In this document: one piece after another, positions 16,387-26,839 of the stretch | How the letters are laid out: the number at the start of each line of letters is the position of its first letter | How positions within the stretch are numbered: the stretch's first letter is position 1 | Assembly (NCBI GenBank): GCA_023301725.1 | Contig: JALZUD010000072.1 | Location: forward strand, 1-33,106 | Direction of reading: 5' to 3' | DNA length: 33,106 bases | DNA from: Granulosicoccus sp. | GTDB lineage: Bacteria > Pseudomonadota > Gammaproteobacteria > Granulosicoccales > Granulosicoccaceae | Notes under the pieces: model-generated | Seen by the model: only the letters and a program-made list of their open reading frames with translations | What the model was told of the DNA's origin: nothing | The model's database searches: none | Made by a program: the position numbers and the translations under genes

Positions 16387-17442
16387 GGCCGCACCTAATA
16401 GTTTTGATGTCACATCGACAACGGGGATAACGTTCTCGTAGGACATGCGTTTTGGACCAACCACGCCGATCACTCCTAAAAACTTCCCGTTAATTTCATA
16501 AGGAGCTGTAACGACGCTGCAATCACCCAGCGCATCATAGCCAGACTCACGACCGATAAAAATTTGCACACCATCGGCAGCAACGCAGCGTTCAAGTAGA
16601 TGAAAAATATCGCGTTTTTGTTCAAAAGCATCAAACAACTCGCGCAGCTTGCTGACATCCCCCAGGTCGGCGTGATCCATTAAATTGGTCTCGCCAGCCA
16701 CCAGCATAGCGTTCTCATCATCGCTGTCGTCGCTATTGAACACTTGCCCCGCGACATCAATCATCATCTGCATGGTGTTATCCATGTACTCACGAGTGCT
16801 TTGCAATTCCGAACGCATATGGTCACGCACCTCTGCCAGCGAACGGCCAAGGTATTCGGAATTGAGCATGTGCGCGAACTCTGCTAACTCATCTTTGCAG
16901 TAATCGCGCTCAACATGAATAATACGATTCTGAATTTCGGTGTCACTAATGATCAGAATAACCAGAACGCGGCGGTCAGAGAGCGGCAGAAACTCAACCT
17001 GCTGCAGCGGTTTTTCTTCACGTTTGGGAACAGTGACCATGCCGGCCATTCTCGTAAATCCCGACAAATAATTTGACGCAACCTTCACTAGCGCCTGATC
17101 GCTTAGCGATGGATCTAGCAGGGCTCGAATGTGCTCAACGGTATCAGAGCCGGGCTTTTTGACCTCAAGAAGCTGGTCAACAAACACCCGAAAGGCTGCA
17201 GAAGTTGGAATGCGCCCAGCAGACGTGTGCGGCGACTTCAACAAACCCATGTGCTCCAGATCGCCCATCACGTTGCGCACTGAGGCTGCGCTGATGTCGA
17301 TACCTGGCAGGCGCGACAACGTTTTGGAGCCCACTGGCGTACCATCTTTTATGTAGTGATTGACCAACAGCTTGAGAATACGCTGCTCGCGCTCTGAGAA
17401 CTCAAATGTCGGATTCGCTGTCATGGAGTCATTTTTGAACAC
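16369..17442 (-). CDS. hrcA: Heat-inducible transcription repressor HrcA
   Basis: A 357-residue repressor of class I heat-shock genes. The N-terminal winged helix (about 14-85) shows FSEREQRILKLLVNHYIKDG, PVGSKTLSR and the landmark SAASVRNVMGDLEHMGLLKSP-HTSAGRIPT. The C-terminal regulatory GAF-like part includes YCKDELAEFAHMLN and the closing GVIGVVGPKRMSYENVIPVVD, both typical. It is first in hrcA-grpE-dnaK-dnaJ and would normally bind CIRCE, which I do not see in this window. The start is either GTG at 17442 or ATG at 17424; neither has a clear Shine-Dalgarno. It diverges from ispG. Confidence 0.97.
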   Translation of the reverse strand: MFKNDSMTANPTFEFSEREQRILKLLVNHYIKDGTPVGSKTLSRLPGIDISAASVRNVMGDLEHMGLLKSPHTSAGRIPTSAAFRVFVDQLLEVKKPGSDTVEHIRALLDPSLSDQALVKVASNYLSGFTRMAGMVTVPKREEKPLQQVEFLPLSDRRVLVILIISDTEIQNRIIHVERDYCKDELAEFAHMLNSEYLGRSLAEVRDHMRSELQSTREYMDNTMQMMIDVAGQVFNSDDSDDENAMLVAGETNLMDHADLGDVSKLRELFDAFEQKRDIFHLLERCVAADGVQIFIGRESGYDALGDCSVVTAPYEINGKFLGVIGVVGPKRMSYENVIPVVDVTSKLLGAALNLRS

Positions 17443-17538
17443 GATTTAATAATCAAGTTTCGCATCTGCCCTATCCACGATAAACTAAGGTGTATCTGGC
17501 CTGCGATCAAGCCCTAACTTCACACAAAACTATAAACA

Positions 17539-18750
17539 ATGCCCCGTAAAACTACTCGTGCGGTAAAAATTGGCTCAGTGACTGTCGGCGGAGCCTCTCC
17601 AATCGTAGTTCAGTCCATGACTAACACCGACACCGAAGATGCCATTCGTACCGCAGCGCAGGTCGCAGACCTAGCACGTGCAGGCTCCGAAATTGTCCGG
17701 ATTACAGTCAACACTGAGGCCGCTGCAAACGCCGTTCCTGAGGTGCGCGACCGGCTCGCAGCTATGGGCGTGGAAGTCCCTTTGGTCGGTGATTTCCACT
17801 TCAATGGTCACAAATTACTGACTGCTGTTCCCGCCTGCGCCGAAGCGCTTGCCAAATACCGAATTAATCCAGGCAACGTGGGGCGAGGCGCAAAACGCGA
17901 CGAGCAGTTCGCGCAAATGATCGAAATAGCCGCAAAGTTGGATAAACCTGTGCGTATCGGCGCCAACTGGGGCAGCATGGATCAAGAATTGTTGGCACGC
18001 ATGCTTGACGATAACGCCTCAAGCAAACATCCAAAACCCCTCGATCAAATCAACCGTGAAGCTGTTATCAAATCTGCGGTAGATAGCGCAGCCCGTGCCG
18101 TTGAGCTCGGCTTGCCTGCTGAAAACATCATTTTGTCTTGCAAGATGTCCCGCGTGCAAGATCTCATTTCGGTATACCAAGACCTCGCATCACAGGTGGA
18201 CTATGCGCTGCATTTGGGTCTGACCGAAGCTGGCATGGGCTCCAAAGGCATCGTTGCCTCAACTGCCGCCTTGGCCGTACTTTTACAGCAAGGCATTGGC
18301 GATACCATTCGAATCTCGCTAACACCTGAGCCCAATGGCGACAGAACCAAAGAAGTCATCGTTGCACAAGAAATACTTCAAACCATGGGTCTACGTTCTT
18401 TCACCCCCATGGTCACTGCATGCCCTGGCTGTGGCCGCACTAGCAGCACCTATTTTCAGGTTCTTGCAGATCGCATACAGACGTACCTGCGAGACAGCAT
18501 GCCCGACTGGAAAGCCAGCCACCCCGGCGTGGAGGACATGTCAGTTGCTGTCATGGGCTGTGTGGTCAATGGCCCCGGTGAGAGCAAACACGCCAATATT
18601 GGCATTAGCCTGCCAGGCACGGGTGAACGCCCTATAGCGCCTGTGTATATCGATGGCGAAAAGGCGATGACACTCAAAGGCGATCACATTGCCGAAGAGT
18701 TTCAAGACATCGTGTCGCAATATGTCAAAACCCACTACACGCATGCCTGA
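17539..18750 (+). CDS. ispG: 4-hydroxy-3-methylbut-2-en-1-yl diphosphate synthase IspG (GcpE)
   Basis: A 403-residue [4Fe-4S] enzyme of the MEP isoprenoid pathway, converting MEcPP to HMBPP with reductant from flavodoxin or ferredoxin. The TIM-barrel part starts with [24 protein letters not shown] and includes GDFHFNGH and [13 protein letters not shown]. The cluster ligands are visible: Cys295 and Cys298 in CPGCGRTS, Cys341 in [10 protein letters not shown], and Glu348 as fourth ligand. This is the two-domain bacterial form. The ATG lacks a good Shine-Dalgarno. It diverges from hrcA (96-base gap), and its end overlaps the start of the following oxidoreductase gene. Confidence 0.97.
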   Translation: MPRKTTRAVKIGSVTVGGASPIVVQSMTNTDTEDAIRTAAQVADLARAGSEIVRITVNTEAAANAVPEVRDRLAAMGVEVPLVGDFHFNGHKLLTAVPACAEALAKYRINPGNVGRGAKRDEQFAQMIEIAAKLDKPVRIGANWGSMDQELLARMLDDNASSKHPKPLDQINREAVIKSAVDSAARAVELGLPAENIILSCKMSRVQDLISVYQDLASQVDYALHLGLTEAGMGSKGIVASTAALAVLLQQGIGDTIRISLTPEPNGDRTKEVIVAQEILQTMGLRSFTPMVTACPGCGRTSSTYFQVLADRIQTYLRDSMPDWKASHPGVEDMSVAVMGCVVNGPGESKHANIGISLPGTGERPIAPVYIDGEKAMTLKGDHIAEEFQDIVSQYVKTHYTHA

Positions 18751-19951
18751 TTCCCTACCCTGGGATCAAATAAGCAACCCAAAGGTACTGCATTCTAGTG
18801 TCGCGGCTCCGGTTATTGTGGTGGGAGCAGGCTTGGCAGGTTGTTGGATAGCGAGAACTCTGGCAGACAAAGGTGTGAACGTTCTTGTACTTGAAGCCGG
18901 AACACACGTCGCGCGCGCAGGGTCATCAAACCCCGTGGGGCTGTTTAAGCCATACGTCACACGAAGCAACTCCTACCCCATGCAGTTCTACCTCGAGGCC
19001 TATCGCTGTTTGCAACAACGCCTGCAGCAATGGAATTTGCACGCTGCGAGCAATTACACTCCCTGTGGCGTTTTGCAGCTAGTGGAACACCCGTACCCAC
19101 AATCAACACACTACCGAATAGTCGCTGCATCTGAAACGAATCAACCGTTGAGCAAAGACCTTAAAGGACAGGCCTTGCTGTTTGACCAAGCGGGCTGGTT
19201 AAATCCTGCAGCACTGTGCCGTGCTTTACTTCAACATAAGCATATCGAAGTACGTTGCGAACAACGGATAACCGACATCAGTGCAGCTACTGACAATCAA
19301 TGGAAGCTCAGCATCGAAGCCACATCGGAACTAACTGCCAAACATGTTGTACTTGGAACAGGCGCCAATCATATAGGGCTTGACGTTACCAAGGCTTTAA
19401 ACACAATTCCTGCTCGCGGACAGCTGTCTCGCTTTTCAGTGGCACAGGGGGCAAGCAAACTGAGCAATGTGGTCAATGGCAAAAGCTATGTCATACCCGA
19501 TGGCGATTCAGTTGTCGTTGGCGCAACGTTCGAACGCGGTGTCAATGATGCCTCTTTGGTCGAGCTCGACAATGCCCTTAATCTGCAAGGACTTAACGAT
19601 ACCGTTCCTGGGTATGAGGTTAACCCCCGCGCGATCAGCTCCTACTCGGGAGTAAGAGCCACAACTCAAGACAGGCTACCCATGGTGGGGCCAGTACCTG
19701 ATAGCGATCGTTGCAACGATGTGTATGCCGATATTCGGCATGGTCGACAACTTGATCAATACCCGCCTTTGCCTGTACACAAAGGGCTTTACGCTATTGC
19801 AGGGTTAGGCTCGCGCGGTATCGTTACAGCACCGTTTGTCGCCAGTTTGCTCAGCGATTTCATGCTGGGCGGACAAGCTATCAACGAATGGACGCCGTTG
19901 ATTAATCCAGCGCGCTTTATTATTCGGCAGCTGAAGCGCTCTGGCGGCTAA
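18722..19951 (+). CDS. Stand-alone MnmC C-terminal-type FAD oxidoreductase
   Basis: An FAD enzyme of the DAO fold, about 409 residues. It has the dinucleotide loop [19 protein letters not shown], and its landmarks point to the oxidase half of MnmC, which converts cmnm5s2U34 to nm5s2U34 in certain tRNAs: [12 protein letters not shown], a GVLQL element, [66 protein letters not shown] and NPARFIIRQ. The methyltransferase half found in E. coli MnmC is absent. The first ATG (18722) overlaps ispG by 29 bases; the ATG at 18743 would overlap by 8. Either way the gene is likely translationally coupled to ispG. D-amino-acid oxidase-like activity is the alternative. Confidence 0.82.
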   Translation: MSKPTTRMPDSLPWDQISNPKVLHSSVAAPVIVVGAGLAGCWIARTLADKGVNVLVLEAGTHVARAGSSNPVGLFKPYVTRSNSYPMQFYLEAYRCLQQRLQQWNLHAASNYTPCGVLQLVEHPYPQSTHYRIVAASETNQPLSKDLKGQALLFDQAGWLNPAALCRALLQHKHIEVRCEQRITDISAATDNQWKLSIEATSELTAKHVVLGTGANHIGLDVTKALNTIPARGQLSRFSVAQGASKLSNVVNGKSYVIPDGDSVVVGATFERGVNDASLVELDNALNLQGLNDTVPGYEVNPRAISSYSGVRATTQDRLPMVGPVPDSDRCNDVYADIRHGRQLDQYPPLPVHKGLYAIAGLGSRGIVTAPFVASLLSDFMLGGQAINEWTPLINPARFIIRQLKRSGG

Positions 19952-20262
19952 CTGACCTCAATCACGTCAGAGGCGCCAAAGTCATCATCATTGGCGCTTT
20001 GCATCATCGGGATTGCCACCTCACCTAACAGCGCTGGTGTCATATCACCAGGTTGAATAATCAACTTAACCTTCGGTGTCACAGCGGGTTCGTCTGTCTC
20101 GTTGCCACCCATCGCGACCAACAGCAGTTTCGCCAGCGTGGCCTCGCTCCCCATGCTATAGCCATTAGAGAGCGCCTGAATGGCTCGCATACGAGCTTCA
20201 GGGCCTTGTTCTAGAATTTGCTTACGTAAGTGCTGACCTGTCTTTGTCGTCTTAACTTTCAT
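19948..20262 (-). CDS. Small hypothetical protein, 104 residues
   Basis: Not recognised. It has a basic, helical N-terminal half (KVKTTKTGQHLRKQILEQG, then ARMRAIQALSNGYSMG) and a C-terminal half containing KVKLIIQPGDM and an acidic end. No signal peptide or membrane helix is visible. The ATG at 20262 is preferred over a TTG two codons upstream. It overlaps the convergent MnmC-type gene by four bases. It lies about 100 bases after the gamma-glutamyltransferase gene on the same strand, with a hairpin between them. Function unknown; modest confidence that it is expressed. Confidence 0.55.
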   Translation of the reverse strand: MKVKTTKTGQHLRKQILEQGPEARMRAIQALSNGYSMGSEATLAKLLLVAMGGNETDEPAVTPKVKLIIQPGDMTPALLGEVAIPMMQSANDDDFGASDVIEVS

Positions 20263-20280
20263 GCTCAAACTCTATTGAAG

Positions 20281-20323
20281 CTCGGATGCCTCTCAGCGGC
20301 AAGAGCACGGGAGACTATCCGAG
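20281..20323. terminator. Hairpin after the gamma-glutamyltransferase gene
   Basis: CTCGGAT and ATCCGAG are perfect 7-base arms, with further imperfect pairing inside (GCCTCTC against GGGAGAC). It lies just downstream of the transferase stop and upstream of the small gene. No T-run follows. A 10-base direct repeat (GGCAAGTTAA at 20343 and 20355) lies between it and the stop. Confidence 0.4.
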
Positions 20324-20365
20324 TCACTAAAAGAGTTCTATCGGCAAGTTAAAGGGCAAGTTAAG

Positions 20366-21976
20366 TCAAAACCCGTAAGCCCCACCATCTTTTCGAGGAT
20401 CAGACCCCCCCGTGTAACCACCTGCATCAAGCCGATGTATCAGTTGAGCGCCACCGAACCCAAAAGCCAGATCGTTTTGTTGAACCACGATGTCATGCCC
20501 CATCTTCTTCAGAGCCTGCACAGTGGCCGGGGCTATAGCTTCTTCACAGCACACACCCAAACCCTCAGTAACACGCCAACGCGGCGCATCTGCAGCAGTT
20601 TGAACATCTTGCCCCCAAAGCTGAGTGCGCAGTGCCATTTGCACATGCCCTTGCGCCTGCATCATGCCCCCCATGACACCGAAAGCCATGATCGGCTGGT
20701 TAGCTGCGGCGCCATTGCCCATGAGAAAACCCGGAATAATCGTGTGAAAAGGTCGTTTGCCACCCTCTACCTCATTCGGGTGGCCAGCTTGCATGGAGAA
20801 TCCACAGCCTCGATTTTGCATGTGAATTCCGGTGTCTGGCACTACGACACCCGAGCCAAATCCGTCATAGTTTGATTGTATGAACGACACCATCATGCCA
20901 TCAGAATCAGCCGTGGATAAGCAAACCGTACCGCCTTTATGCGGAGATCCACTGTGGAAATTTTGCGCCTTTGCAGGATCAATCAATCGGGCTCGCGCCG
21001 CCAAATAATCAGGATCCAGCAAGTGTGTTGCAGACACATCAATCATGCTGGCGGGATCTGCAACAAATGCGGCCGAGTCCCTAAAGGCTAACTTCATGGC
21101 TTCAAACATGAGATGCAGGCTTTGTACATCATCTGGTCCAGCGCAGTTGCGTATGTCAGTATGCGCTAGCATGCCAAGCGCCATGCATGCGGCTATACCT
21201 TGCCCATTGGGAGGTATTTCGTGCAATGAAAATGCATCAAACGATTGAGACACTGTGCCGCACCAATCAGCCTTGTGGGCAGCTAAATCGTCCAAAGTGA
21301 TTGCCGCGTTATGCTGCTGTGCGTTCGCCACAATCGACTCCGCGATGGGCCCTCTGTAAAACGACTCGCCATAGGTTTCAGCAATAGACATCAATGTCCT
21401 TGCTGCAGCCTTGTTGATAAAACGATGACCCGCTTGTGGAGCTTGCCCATCGGGCATGAAGTGCTGCGCGAACCCCGGTTGATCTTTCAAAAGCTTGGCA
21501 CCTTGCCCCCATAGCTTGCCAATAATGGGCGACACAACGAAACCACTCTGCGCATACTTGATAGCCGGTTCGAACAAGCGTTCAAACGGCAGCTTGCCCC
21601 ATTTTTTATGGAGCTCTACCCACGCAGAGACCGCACCGGGCACCGTCACAGTATCCCAGCCGCGCTCGGGTATTCCTCCCAGACGCTGAAAGTACTCTGG
21701 GCTCCAGGCTGTAGGGGCGCGGCCCGATGCATTTAAACCATGCAGTTGCCGGCCGTCCCAAACAATGGCAAAAGCGTCAGACCCAAGGCCATTGCCGGTG
21801 GGCTCCACCTGCGTCTGAGTGATGGCCGTAGCTATTGCAGCATCCACGGCATTACCGCCTTGAGCCAACATGGATAAACCAGCTTGACCAGCCAATGGTT
21901 GAGAAGCCACAACCATGTTGTCTGCCATAACGGCCGAGCGCTGTGAAGAATAAGGCGGCGGTGATGGAAAGCGCAA
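20366..21976 (-). CDS. Gamma-glutamyltransferase family protein
   Basis: A 536-residue Ntn-hydrolase of the gamma-glutamyltransferase family, expected to autocleave before Thr350 (in SPHKGGTVCLSTAD), which then becomes the N-terminal nucleophile. Other family landmarks are GGNAVDAAIAT, NGLGSDAFAIVWDG, TVPGAVSAW, EIPPNGQGIAA, MKLAFRD, GFGSGVVVPDTGIHMQNRG and RPFHTIIPGF, plus FGVMGGMMQAQGHVQ near the end. There is no signal peptide, so it should be cytoplasmic, unlike E. coli Ggt; this is the branch often annotated as acylase or oxamate amidohydrolase-like. The substrate is not deducible. Monocistronic or followed by the small unknown gene; divergent from mutA. Confidence 0.92.
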   Translation of the reverse strand: MRFPSPPPYSSQRSAVMADNMVVASQPLAGQAGLSMLAQGGNAVDAAIATAITQTQVEPTGNGLGSDAFAIVWDGRQLHGLNASGRAPTAWSPEYFQRLGGIPERGWDTVTVPGAVSAWVELHKKWGKLPFERLFEPAIKYAQSGFVVSPIIGKLWGQGAKLLKDQPGFAQHFMPDGQAPQAGHRFINKAAARTLMSIAETYGESFYRGPIAESIVANAQQHNAAITLDDLAAHKADWCGTVSQSFDAFSLHEIPPNGQGIAACMALGMLAHTDIRNCAGPDDVQSLHLMFEAMKLAFRDSAAFVADPASMIDVSATHLLDPDYLAARARLIDPAKAQNFHSGSPHKGGTVCLSTADSDGMMVSFIQSNYDGFGSGVVVPDTGIHMQNRGCGFSMQAGHPNEVEGGKRPFHTIIPGFLMGNGAAANQPIMAFGVMGGMMQAQGHVQMALRTQLWGQDVQTAADAPRWRVTEGLGVCCEEAIAPATVQALKKMGHDIVVQQNDLAFGFGGAQLIHRLDAGGYTGGSDPRKDGGAYGF

Positions 21977-22084
21977 AATAGGAGCTCCTCTAGGTCAATG
22001 TCCCGCCCAGCAAAGCAGGACAGATCAAATTGGGGTTAGTGATGGCGTTAGCAAAACATACTATCGCATAGTTGCTTCTACGCT

Positions 22085-22114
22085 TTGCTGTAGGTTCCCA
22101 CTCGGCGCTATACT
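22085..22114 (+). promoter_or_regulatory. Candidate promoter of mutA-mutB-meaB
   Basis: TTGCTG (22085-22090), 18 bases, TATACT (22109-22114): a good -10 and a moderate -35 for sigma-70, giving a leader of about 20 bases before the mutA ATG. A small dyad (ACTAT-CGC-ATAGT) lies just upstream. Confidence 0.4.
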
Positions 22115-22141
22115 TGGCCGACCTACACTTGCGGATTGTTC

Positions 22142-23644
22142 ATGAAATCAGAAGCGAACACAAAAGCATCACTCGACAATCAGCGCAATGATGGCCACAC
22201 AAATCACCGCGCAAGCTTTGAACAGGCAACCCATGCTCAGTGGACGACACTTGCAGTTGCAGGGCTTAGATCTGAGAGCGCCGACAACGAAGCACTTCAA
22301 GCTTTACGTCACACAACACTTGACGGCATTCCTGTTGAGGTTCTCTACGATGCCAGTCATATGGATTTCACACGCCCGCGCGGCTCGACATTGGAAAGCG
22401 CTATAGATAATCGTGTAGCAGTGCAAGCCGCGGATTCAAAAACAGCGAACGCAGCTATTTTGGATGCACTCGCCGGTGGAGCAAAATCCATTGAATTGCA
22501 CATTCAAGATGAAAATAATCTGTCAGCATGCCTTAATAACGTGCAGCTTGATATCGCATCTATTGCTCTGCGCACCGGTCATCGGTTTTCAGCCTGCGCT
22601 GGCGCCTTCACTGATTATGCTGTCTCTTCAGGAGTCGCTCTAGACTCCCTACACTGTTTGCTTGCGTCGGACCCCATTGGCGAGATGCTAAGTGGCAACG
22701 TGTGTGAGCAAACGCTACCCTCACAACTAACATCCCTGGCACAACATGCCAAGTCTATCGCATCAACACTCCCCCACTCTTACAGCGTTCTTGTCGACAC
22801 CGCCGTACACCACAATGCGGGTGCATCCGTAGTGGAAGAATTGCACGCGGCACTTGCCACAGCGTTAGTGTATCTGGAGGCCATGCTCGACAACGGGATG
22901 CCGATACACGAGGCCAGAACTCAAGTTGTGTTTCAACTGGCCTTGGACAGTGATGTCTTGCTAGGCGTGGCTAAGTTGCGAGCCCTACAATATTTATGGC
23001 AAAGTCTGCTGCGCACGATAGACTCCAGTTATGAACAAAAGTCGGCAGCCCAAGTTGTTGTAGAAACCTCACAACGTCAGCTCAGTCAATTACAACCCTG
23101 GAACAACCACCTTAGAAATCTGGCAGCCTGTACTGCAGCCATGCTTGGAAGTGCAGATACGCTACTGGTACACCCACACGACATTTTGCTAGCAAATGTA
23201 GCCGATGCAGATAAAAAATTAAGTAAGCGAATGGCGCGCAACATAGCCATCATCCTTGAGCGCGAGTGTGGTTTGGGCAAAGTACATGATCCCATGTCAG
23301 GATCATACGCCATGGAAAATCTAACAGAACAACTCATCAGTAACACCTGGCAATCGCTAACACAAACCGATACCAGTGAAGGCTGGCTCAATGAGTTAGC
23401 TAGCGGGCGCTGGCAAACACGCGTAACTCAGACACACCAACAGCGCATAAAGCTTTTACAGGAAGAAAAAAGCATCTGTGTTGGTGTCAATCGGTATGTG
23501 CACAGCGATGAGGCTGCAGCAGTTTCCATCCAACAACAAATCGCTTCGCCACCTGCCTTGCAGGCAGTCCGAGATTCAGCCGAGTTTGAGCACAGTGCTA
23601 TCAATAAAGCAGAAAAAAACGCTAACACGGGAGACAAACCATGA
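22142..23644 (+). CDS. mutA: Methylmalonyl-CoA mutase small subunit (MutA), short form
   Basis: The catalytically inactive partner subunit of methylmalonyl-CoA mutase, about 500 residues from the ATG at 22142. The TIM-barrel part resembles the small-subunit branch: [33 protein letters not shown], and [24 protein letters not shown]. It ends soon after the barrel (last clear block is [10 protein letters not shown]), so the C-terminal B12-like domain found in longer MutA proteins (about 620-640 residues) is missing, together with any DxHxxG motif. It sits directly before mutB with a 4-base ATGA overlap, indicating translational coupling and 1:1 production. Confidence 0.88.
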   Translation: MKSEANTKASLDNQRNDGHTNHRASFEQATHAQWTTLAVAGLRSESADNEALQALRHTTLDGIPVEVLYDASHMDFTRPRGSTLESAIDNRVAVQAADSKTANAAILDALAGGAKSIELHIQDENNLSACLNNVQLDIASIALRTGHRFSACAGAFTDYAVSSGVALDSLHCLLASDPIGEMLSGNVCEQTLPSQLTSLAQHAKSIASTLPHSYSVLVDTAVHHNAGASVVEELHAALATALVYLEAMLDNGMPIHEARTQVVFQLALDSDVLLGVAKLRALQYLWQSLLRTIDSSYEQKSAAQVVVETSQRQLSQLQPWNNHLRNLAACTAAMLGSADTLLVHPHDILLANVADADKKLSKRMARNIAIILERECGLGKVHDPMSGSYAMENLTEQLISNTWQSLTQTDTSEGWLNELASGRWQTRVTQTHQQRIKLLQEEKSICVGVNRYVHSDEAAAVSIQQQIASPPALQAVRDSAEFEHSAINKAEKNANTGDKP

Positions 23645-25821
23645 GCCGCCCCCCTTTTAGCTTCAAGCAAAGCAGCCAGCTTGAGTTTAGCGTTAACACG
23701 CTCGATACAGGATCAGCCACTGATGCCACCTCCCGTGCTGGTGATACACCAGAGGGCATATCGTTAAAATCCCGCTACACCAAGGAAGACAGACATAACG
23801 CCGGCTACCAACTGGATTACCCTGGAATAGCCCCATTTACGCGTGGCCCCTATCCTACGATGTTTGTCACCAAACCTTGGACGGTAAGACAATACGCAGG
23901 CTTTTCAACCGCTGAAGACAGTAATGCGTTCTACAAGCGCAACCTTGCAGCAGGCCAGAAAGGATTGTCCATTGCGTTCGATCTACCCACCCACCGTGGG
24001 TACGATTCTGATCATCCCAGAGTGACTGGCGATGTCGGTATGGCTGGAGTGGCCATCGATTCAATCCTTGACATGCAGATTCTCTTTGACCAGATTCCGT
24101 TAGATCAAATGAGCGTATCAATGACCATGAACGGTGCGGTTCTGCCTATTCTGGCCCTCTACATTGTTGCGGCTGAAGAGCAAGGCGTGTCTCCTGACAA
24201 GCTCACGGGCACTATCCAGAACGACATTTTGAAAGAATTCATGGTGCGCAATACGTACATCTATCCACCCGCACCATCGATGAAAATTATTGCAGATATT
24301 TTTGCATACACTTCCAAGAACATGCCGCGTTTTAACAGCATAAGTATCTCCGGATATCATATGCAAGAAGCAGGTGCCACCGCTGATCTGGAGTTAGCGT
24401 ACACCCTGGCTGACGGAATTGAATACCTGCGCACCGGAATTGCGGCAGGCATGCCGGTTGACAGCTTCGCACCTCGTCTGTCCTTCTTCTGGGCTATCGG
24501 CATGAACCACTATATGGAAATTGCCAAGCTGCGTGCAGCTAGGATGCTTTGGGCACGGTTAGTCAAACAGTTCAATCCAAAGAACACAAAATCGCTGAAC
24601 CTACGCACACATTGCCAAACCTCTGGTTGGAGTCTTACCGCACAAGACGTCTACAACAATGTAACGCGAACTGGCATAGAAGCCATGGCAGCTGTCGCCG
24701 GTCACACGCAGTCACTGCATACCAATGCCTTTGACGAAGCATTAGCACTACCCACCGATTTCTCTGCACGCATTGCTCGCAATACCCAGCTTTTTCTGCA
24801 GCACGAAAGTGGTTTGTGCAACACAGTTGATCCTTGGGGTGGGAGCCACTTCATGGAAACACTCACACAACAACTTAGCGATAAGGCATGGCAACATATT
24901 GAAGAAGTAGAGCGTGAAGGCGGAATGGCAAAGGCCATCGAGGCGGGCATTCCAAAGCTGCGGATTGAGGAAGCCGCCGCGCGTACTCAAGCGCGTATCG
25001 ATGCTGGTGAACAAAGCGTGATTGGTGTCAACGAGTTGGTGCAAGAAAATGAACCCCAAATCGATGTGCTGAAGGTCGACAATGCAAAGGTTCGTAGTCA
25101 GCAAATTGAACGACTGCATAGACTACGCAGCACACGTGATAACACCAGACATGCTGCTACAATAGCCGCGCTAAAACTCGGCGCCAGCGAGCAGTCTGGC
25201 AACCTTTTAGCCTTGGCTGTTGATGCAGCTAGAGCTCGTGCAACCGTTGGCGAAATTTCTCTTGCGCTGGAAGAGGTGTTTGGCAGGCACACCGCACGTA
25301 TCCAATCTATCCAAGGGGTTTATCTGAAATCCATGTCTACTAGTGAGCACTTACCCAAAATAAAACTGCGTGTCACGCATTTTATGGAGCAGGAAGGGCG
25401 AAGGCCACGCGTACTGATTGCGAAGATGGGTCAAGACGGACACGACCGTGGCCAGAAAGTCATTGCCACAGCATTCGCTGATCTTGGCTTTGATGTTGAC
25501 ATTGGTCCCCTATTCCAGACACCTGAAGAGGTGGCACGGCAAGCAGTGGATAATGACGTGCATATCGTTGGAGCAAGTTCATTGGCGGCAGGTCACTTGA
25601 CGCTGGTTCCCGAGCTGAAAAAAGCATTGGCAGATGCTGGCCGCCCTGACATTCAGGTAGTCGTTGGCGGCGTGGTCCCCCCTCAAGATGTGCCAGCGCT
25701 GTTAGAGGCTGGAGCTGCAGCGGTATTCCCCCCCGGAACCGTGATTGCAAAAGCTGCGATTACCTTACTTGATTCTCTGGGGTCATCACTGGGCCACCCT
25801 AAACCGCCACAAACAAATTAG
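23641..25821 (+). CDS. mutB: Methylmalonyl-CoA mutase large (catalytic) subunit
   Basis: A 726-residue adenosylcobalamin enzyme converting (R)-methylmalonyl-CoA to succinyl-CoA, the last step of propionyl-CoA assimilation. The barrel shows [20 protein letters not shown] with the active-site Tyr (Tyr85), [44 protein letters not shown] and [13 protein letters not shown]. The C-terminal B12 domain carries the base-off motif Asp599-x-His601-x-x-Gly604 in [11 protein letters not shown], plus SSLAAGH and the GGVVPPQD loop. GGGAG seven bases before the ATG is a strong ribosome site. meaB follows after four bases. No methylmalonyl-CoA epimerase or propionyl-CoA carboxylase is in view. Confidence 0.98.
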   Translation: MSRPPFSFKQSSQLEFSVNTLDTGSATDATSRAGDTPEGISLKSRYTKEDRHNAGYQLDYPGIAPFTRGPYPTMFVTKPWTVRQYAGFSTAEDSNAFYKRNLAAGQKGLSIAFDLPTHRGYDSDHPRVTGDVGMAGVAIDSILDMQILFDQIPLDQMSVSMTMNGAVLPILALYIVAAEEQGVSPDKLTGTIQNDILKEFMVRNTYIYPPAPSMKIIADIFAYTSKNMPRFNSISISGYHMQEAGATADLELAYTLADGIEYLRTGIAAGMPVDSFAPRLSFFWAIGMNHYMEIAKLRAARMLWARLVKQFNPKNTKSLNLRTHCQTSGWSLTAQDVYNNVTRTGIEAMAAVAGHTQSLHTNAFDEALALPTDFSARIARNTQLFLQHESGLCNTVDPWGGSHFMETLTQQLSDKAWQHIEEVEREGGMAKAIEAGIPKLRIEEAAARTQARIDAGEQSVIGVNELVQENEPQIDVLKVDNAKVRSQQIERLHRLRSTRDNTRHAATIAALKLGASEQSGNLLALAVDAARARATVGEISLALEEVFGRHTARIQSIQGVYLKSMSTSEHLPKIKLRVTHFMEQEGRRPRVLIAKMGQDGHDRGQKVIATAFADLGFDVDIGPLFQTPEEVARQAVDNDVHIVGASSLAAGHLTLVPELKKALADAGRPDIQVVVGGVVPPQDVPALLEAGAAAVFPPGTVIAKAAITLLDSLGSSLGHPKPPQTN

Positions 25822-25825
25822 ACAA

Positions 25826-26839
25826 ATGATCGAACCGCCACTAAATGCTGCGAGACTGGCCTACGGTGTACTGTCCCGTGATCGCGCTATGCTCTCTCGC
25901 GCCATTACCATGACAGAATCTACTCTGGCCAAACACCAGGACATTGCACAAGATGCATTACAGCTACTGCTACCACGGACTGGCAAAGCCATACGTGTTG
26001 GCATTAGTGGGGTTCCCGGGGTAGGAAAAAGCACGTTTATAGAGGCGTTGGGTCTGAAGCTTCTAGGTATGGGACATAGAGTCGCCGTGCTGGCCATTGA
26101 CCCCAGTAGCCAGCGCACAGGTGGCAGCATTCTGGGCGACAAGACACGTATGTCGCAGCTTTCCATGGAAGAGGATGCTTACATACGTCCGTCACCTACA
26201 AGCGGACATCTAGGCGGTGTTACTCGGGTGACACGAGAATCACTGCTGCTTTGCGAAGCTTCTGGCTTCGATGTCATTCTGGTTGAAACAGTAGGTGTGG
26301 GGCAATCCGAAACCGTCGTATCGGAGATGGTCGACTGCTATCTTGTCCTCATGTTGCCAGGTGCTGGCGATGAGTTGCAAGGTATCAAGAAGGGTGTGCT
26401 TGAGCTGGCTGACATCCTTGCAGTCAACAAAGCTGATGGCAATTCTTTTCAAGACGCCCAACACGCAAAGGCCGCTTACCAAAGGGCATTATCCATTCTT
26501 CAGCCGGCAGGCAGCTGGAGCCCTGTGGCAATGACTTGCAGCGCTGAAAGTGGCCAAGGGCTAGACGAATTGTGGCAGCAAGTGCGCACTCACAGACGGC
26601 AACTCATTGATACCGGTGAGCTGGTTGCTCTACGTGAGAAACAACGCATCAGCTGGATGTGGTCAATGCTGGACCAGATGGTGAGAAGCTCACTTCACGG
26701 CAAACCAGAATTGGCCGAGCTAGTAGTCAGTACAGAAGCTGCCGTTAGATCGCAAAGTGTCACATCGCTACAGGCTGCTAATGCACTGTTTGACGCGTGG
26801 CGTGAGTCTTTTCCTGCACCAACACCCAAGGCGCTGTAA
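25826..26839 (+). CDS. meaB: Methylmalonyl-CoA mutase chaperone GTPase MeaB
   Basis: A G3E-family P-loop GTPase (337 residues from the ATG at 25826) that gates cofactor loading and protects methylmalonyl-CoA mutase from inactivation. Walker A is GVPGVGKST (62-70). AIDPSSQRTGGSILGDKTRM, LVETVGVGQSE (switch region), MLPGAGDELQGIKKG and NKAD (guanine specificity) follow, all diagnostic of MeaB/ArgK. A C-terminal dimerisation helix region closes the protein. The start just after the mutB stop was chosen over an upstream in-frame start inside mutB because family proteins begin near here. Its 3' end overlaps the convergent DUF2288 gene by 62 bases. Confidence 0.95.
   Translation: MIEPPLNAARLAYGVLSRDRAMLSRAITMTESTLAKHQDIAQDALQLLLPRTGKAIRVGISGVPGVGKSTFIEALGLKLLGMGHRVAVLAIDPSSQRTGGSILGDKTRMSQLSMEEDAYIRPSPTSGHLGGVTRVTRESLLLCEASGFDVILVETVGVGQSETVVSEMVDCYLVLMLPGAGDELQGIKKGVLELADILAVNKADGNSFQDAQHAKAAYQRALSILQPAGSWSPVAMTCSAESGQGLDELWQQVRTHRRQLIDTGELVALREKQRISWMWSMLDQMVRSSLHGKPELAELVVSTEAAVRSQSVTSLQAANALFDAWRESFPAPTPKAL

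Noticed and set aside
25745..25825. Upstream extension of meaB inside mutB
   Set aside because: The 27 extra residues do not resemble the family N-terminus and would lie entirely within the mutB 3' end.
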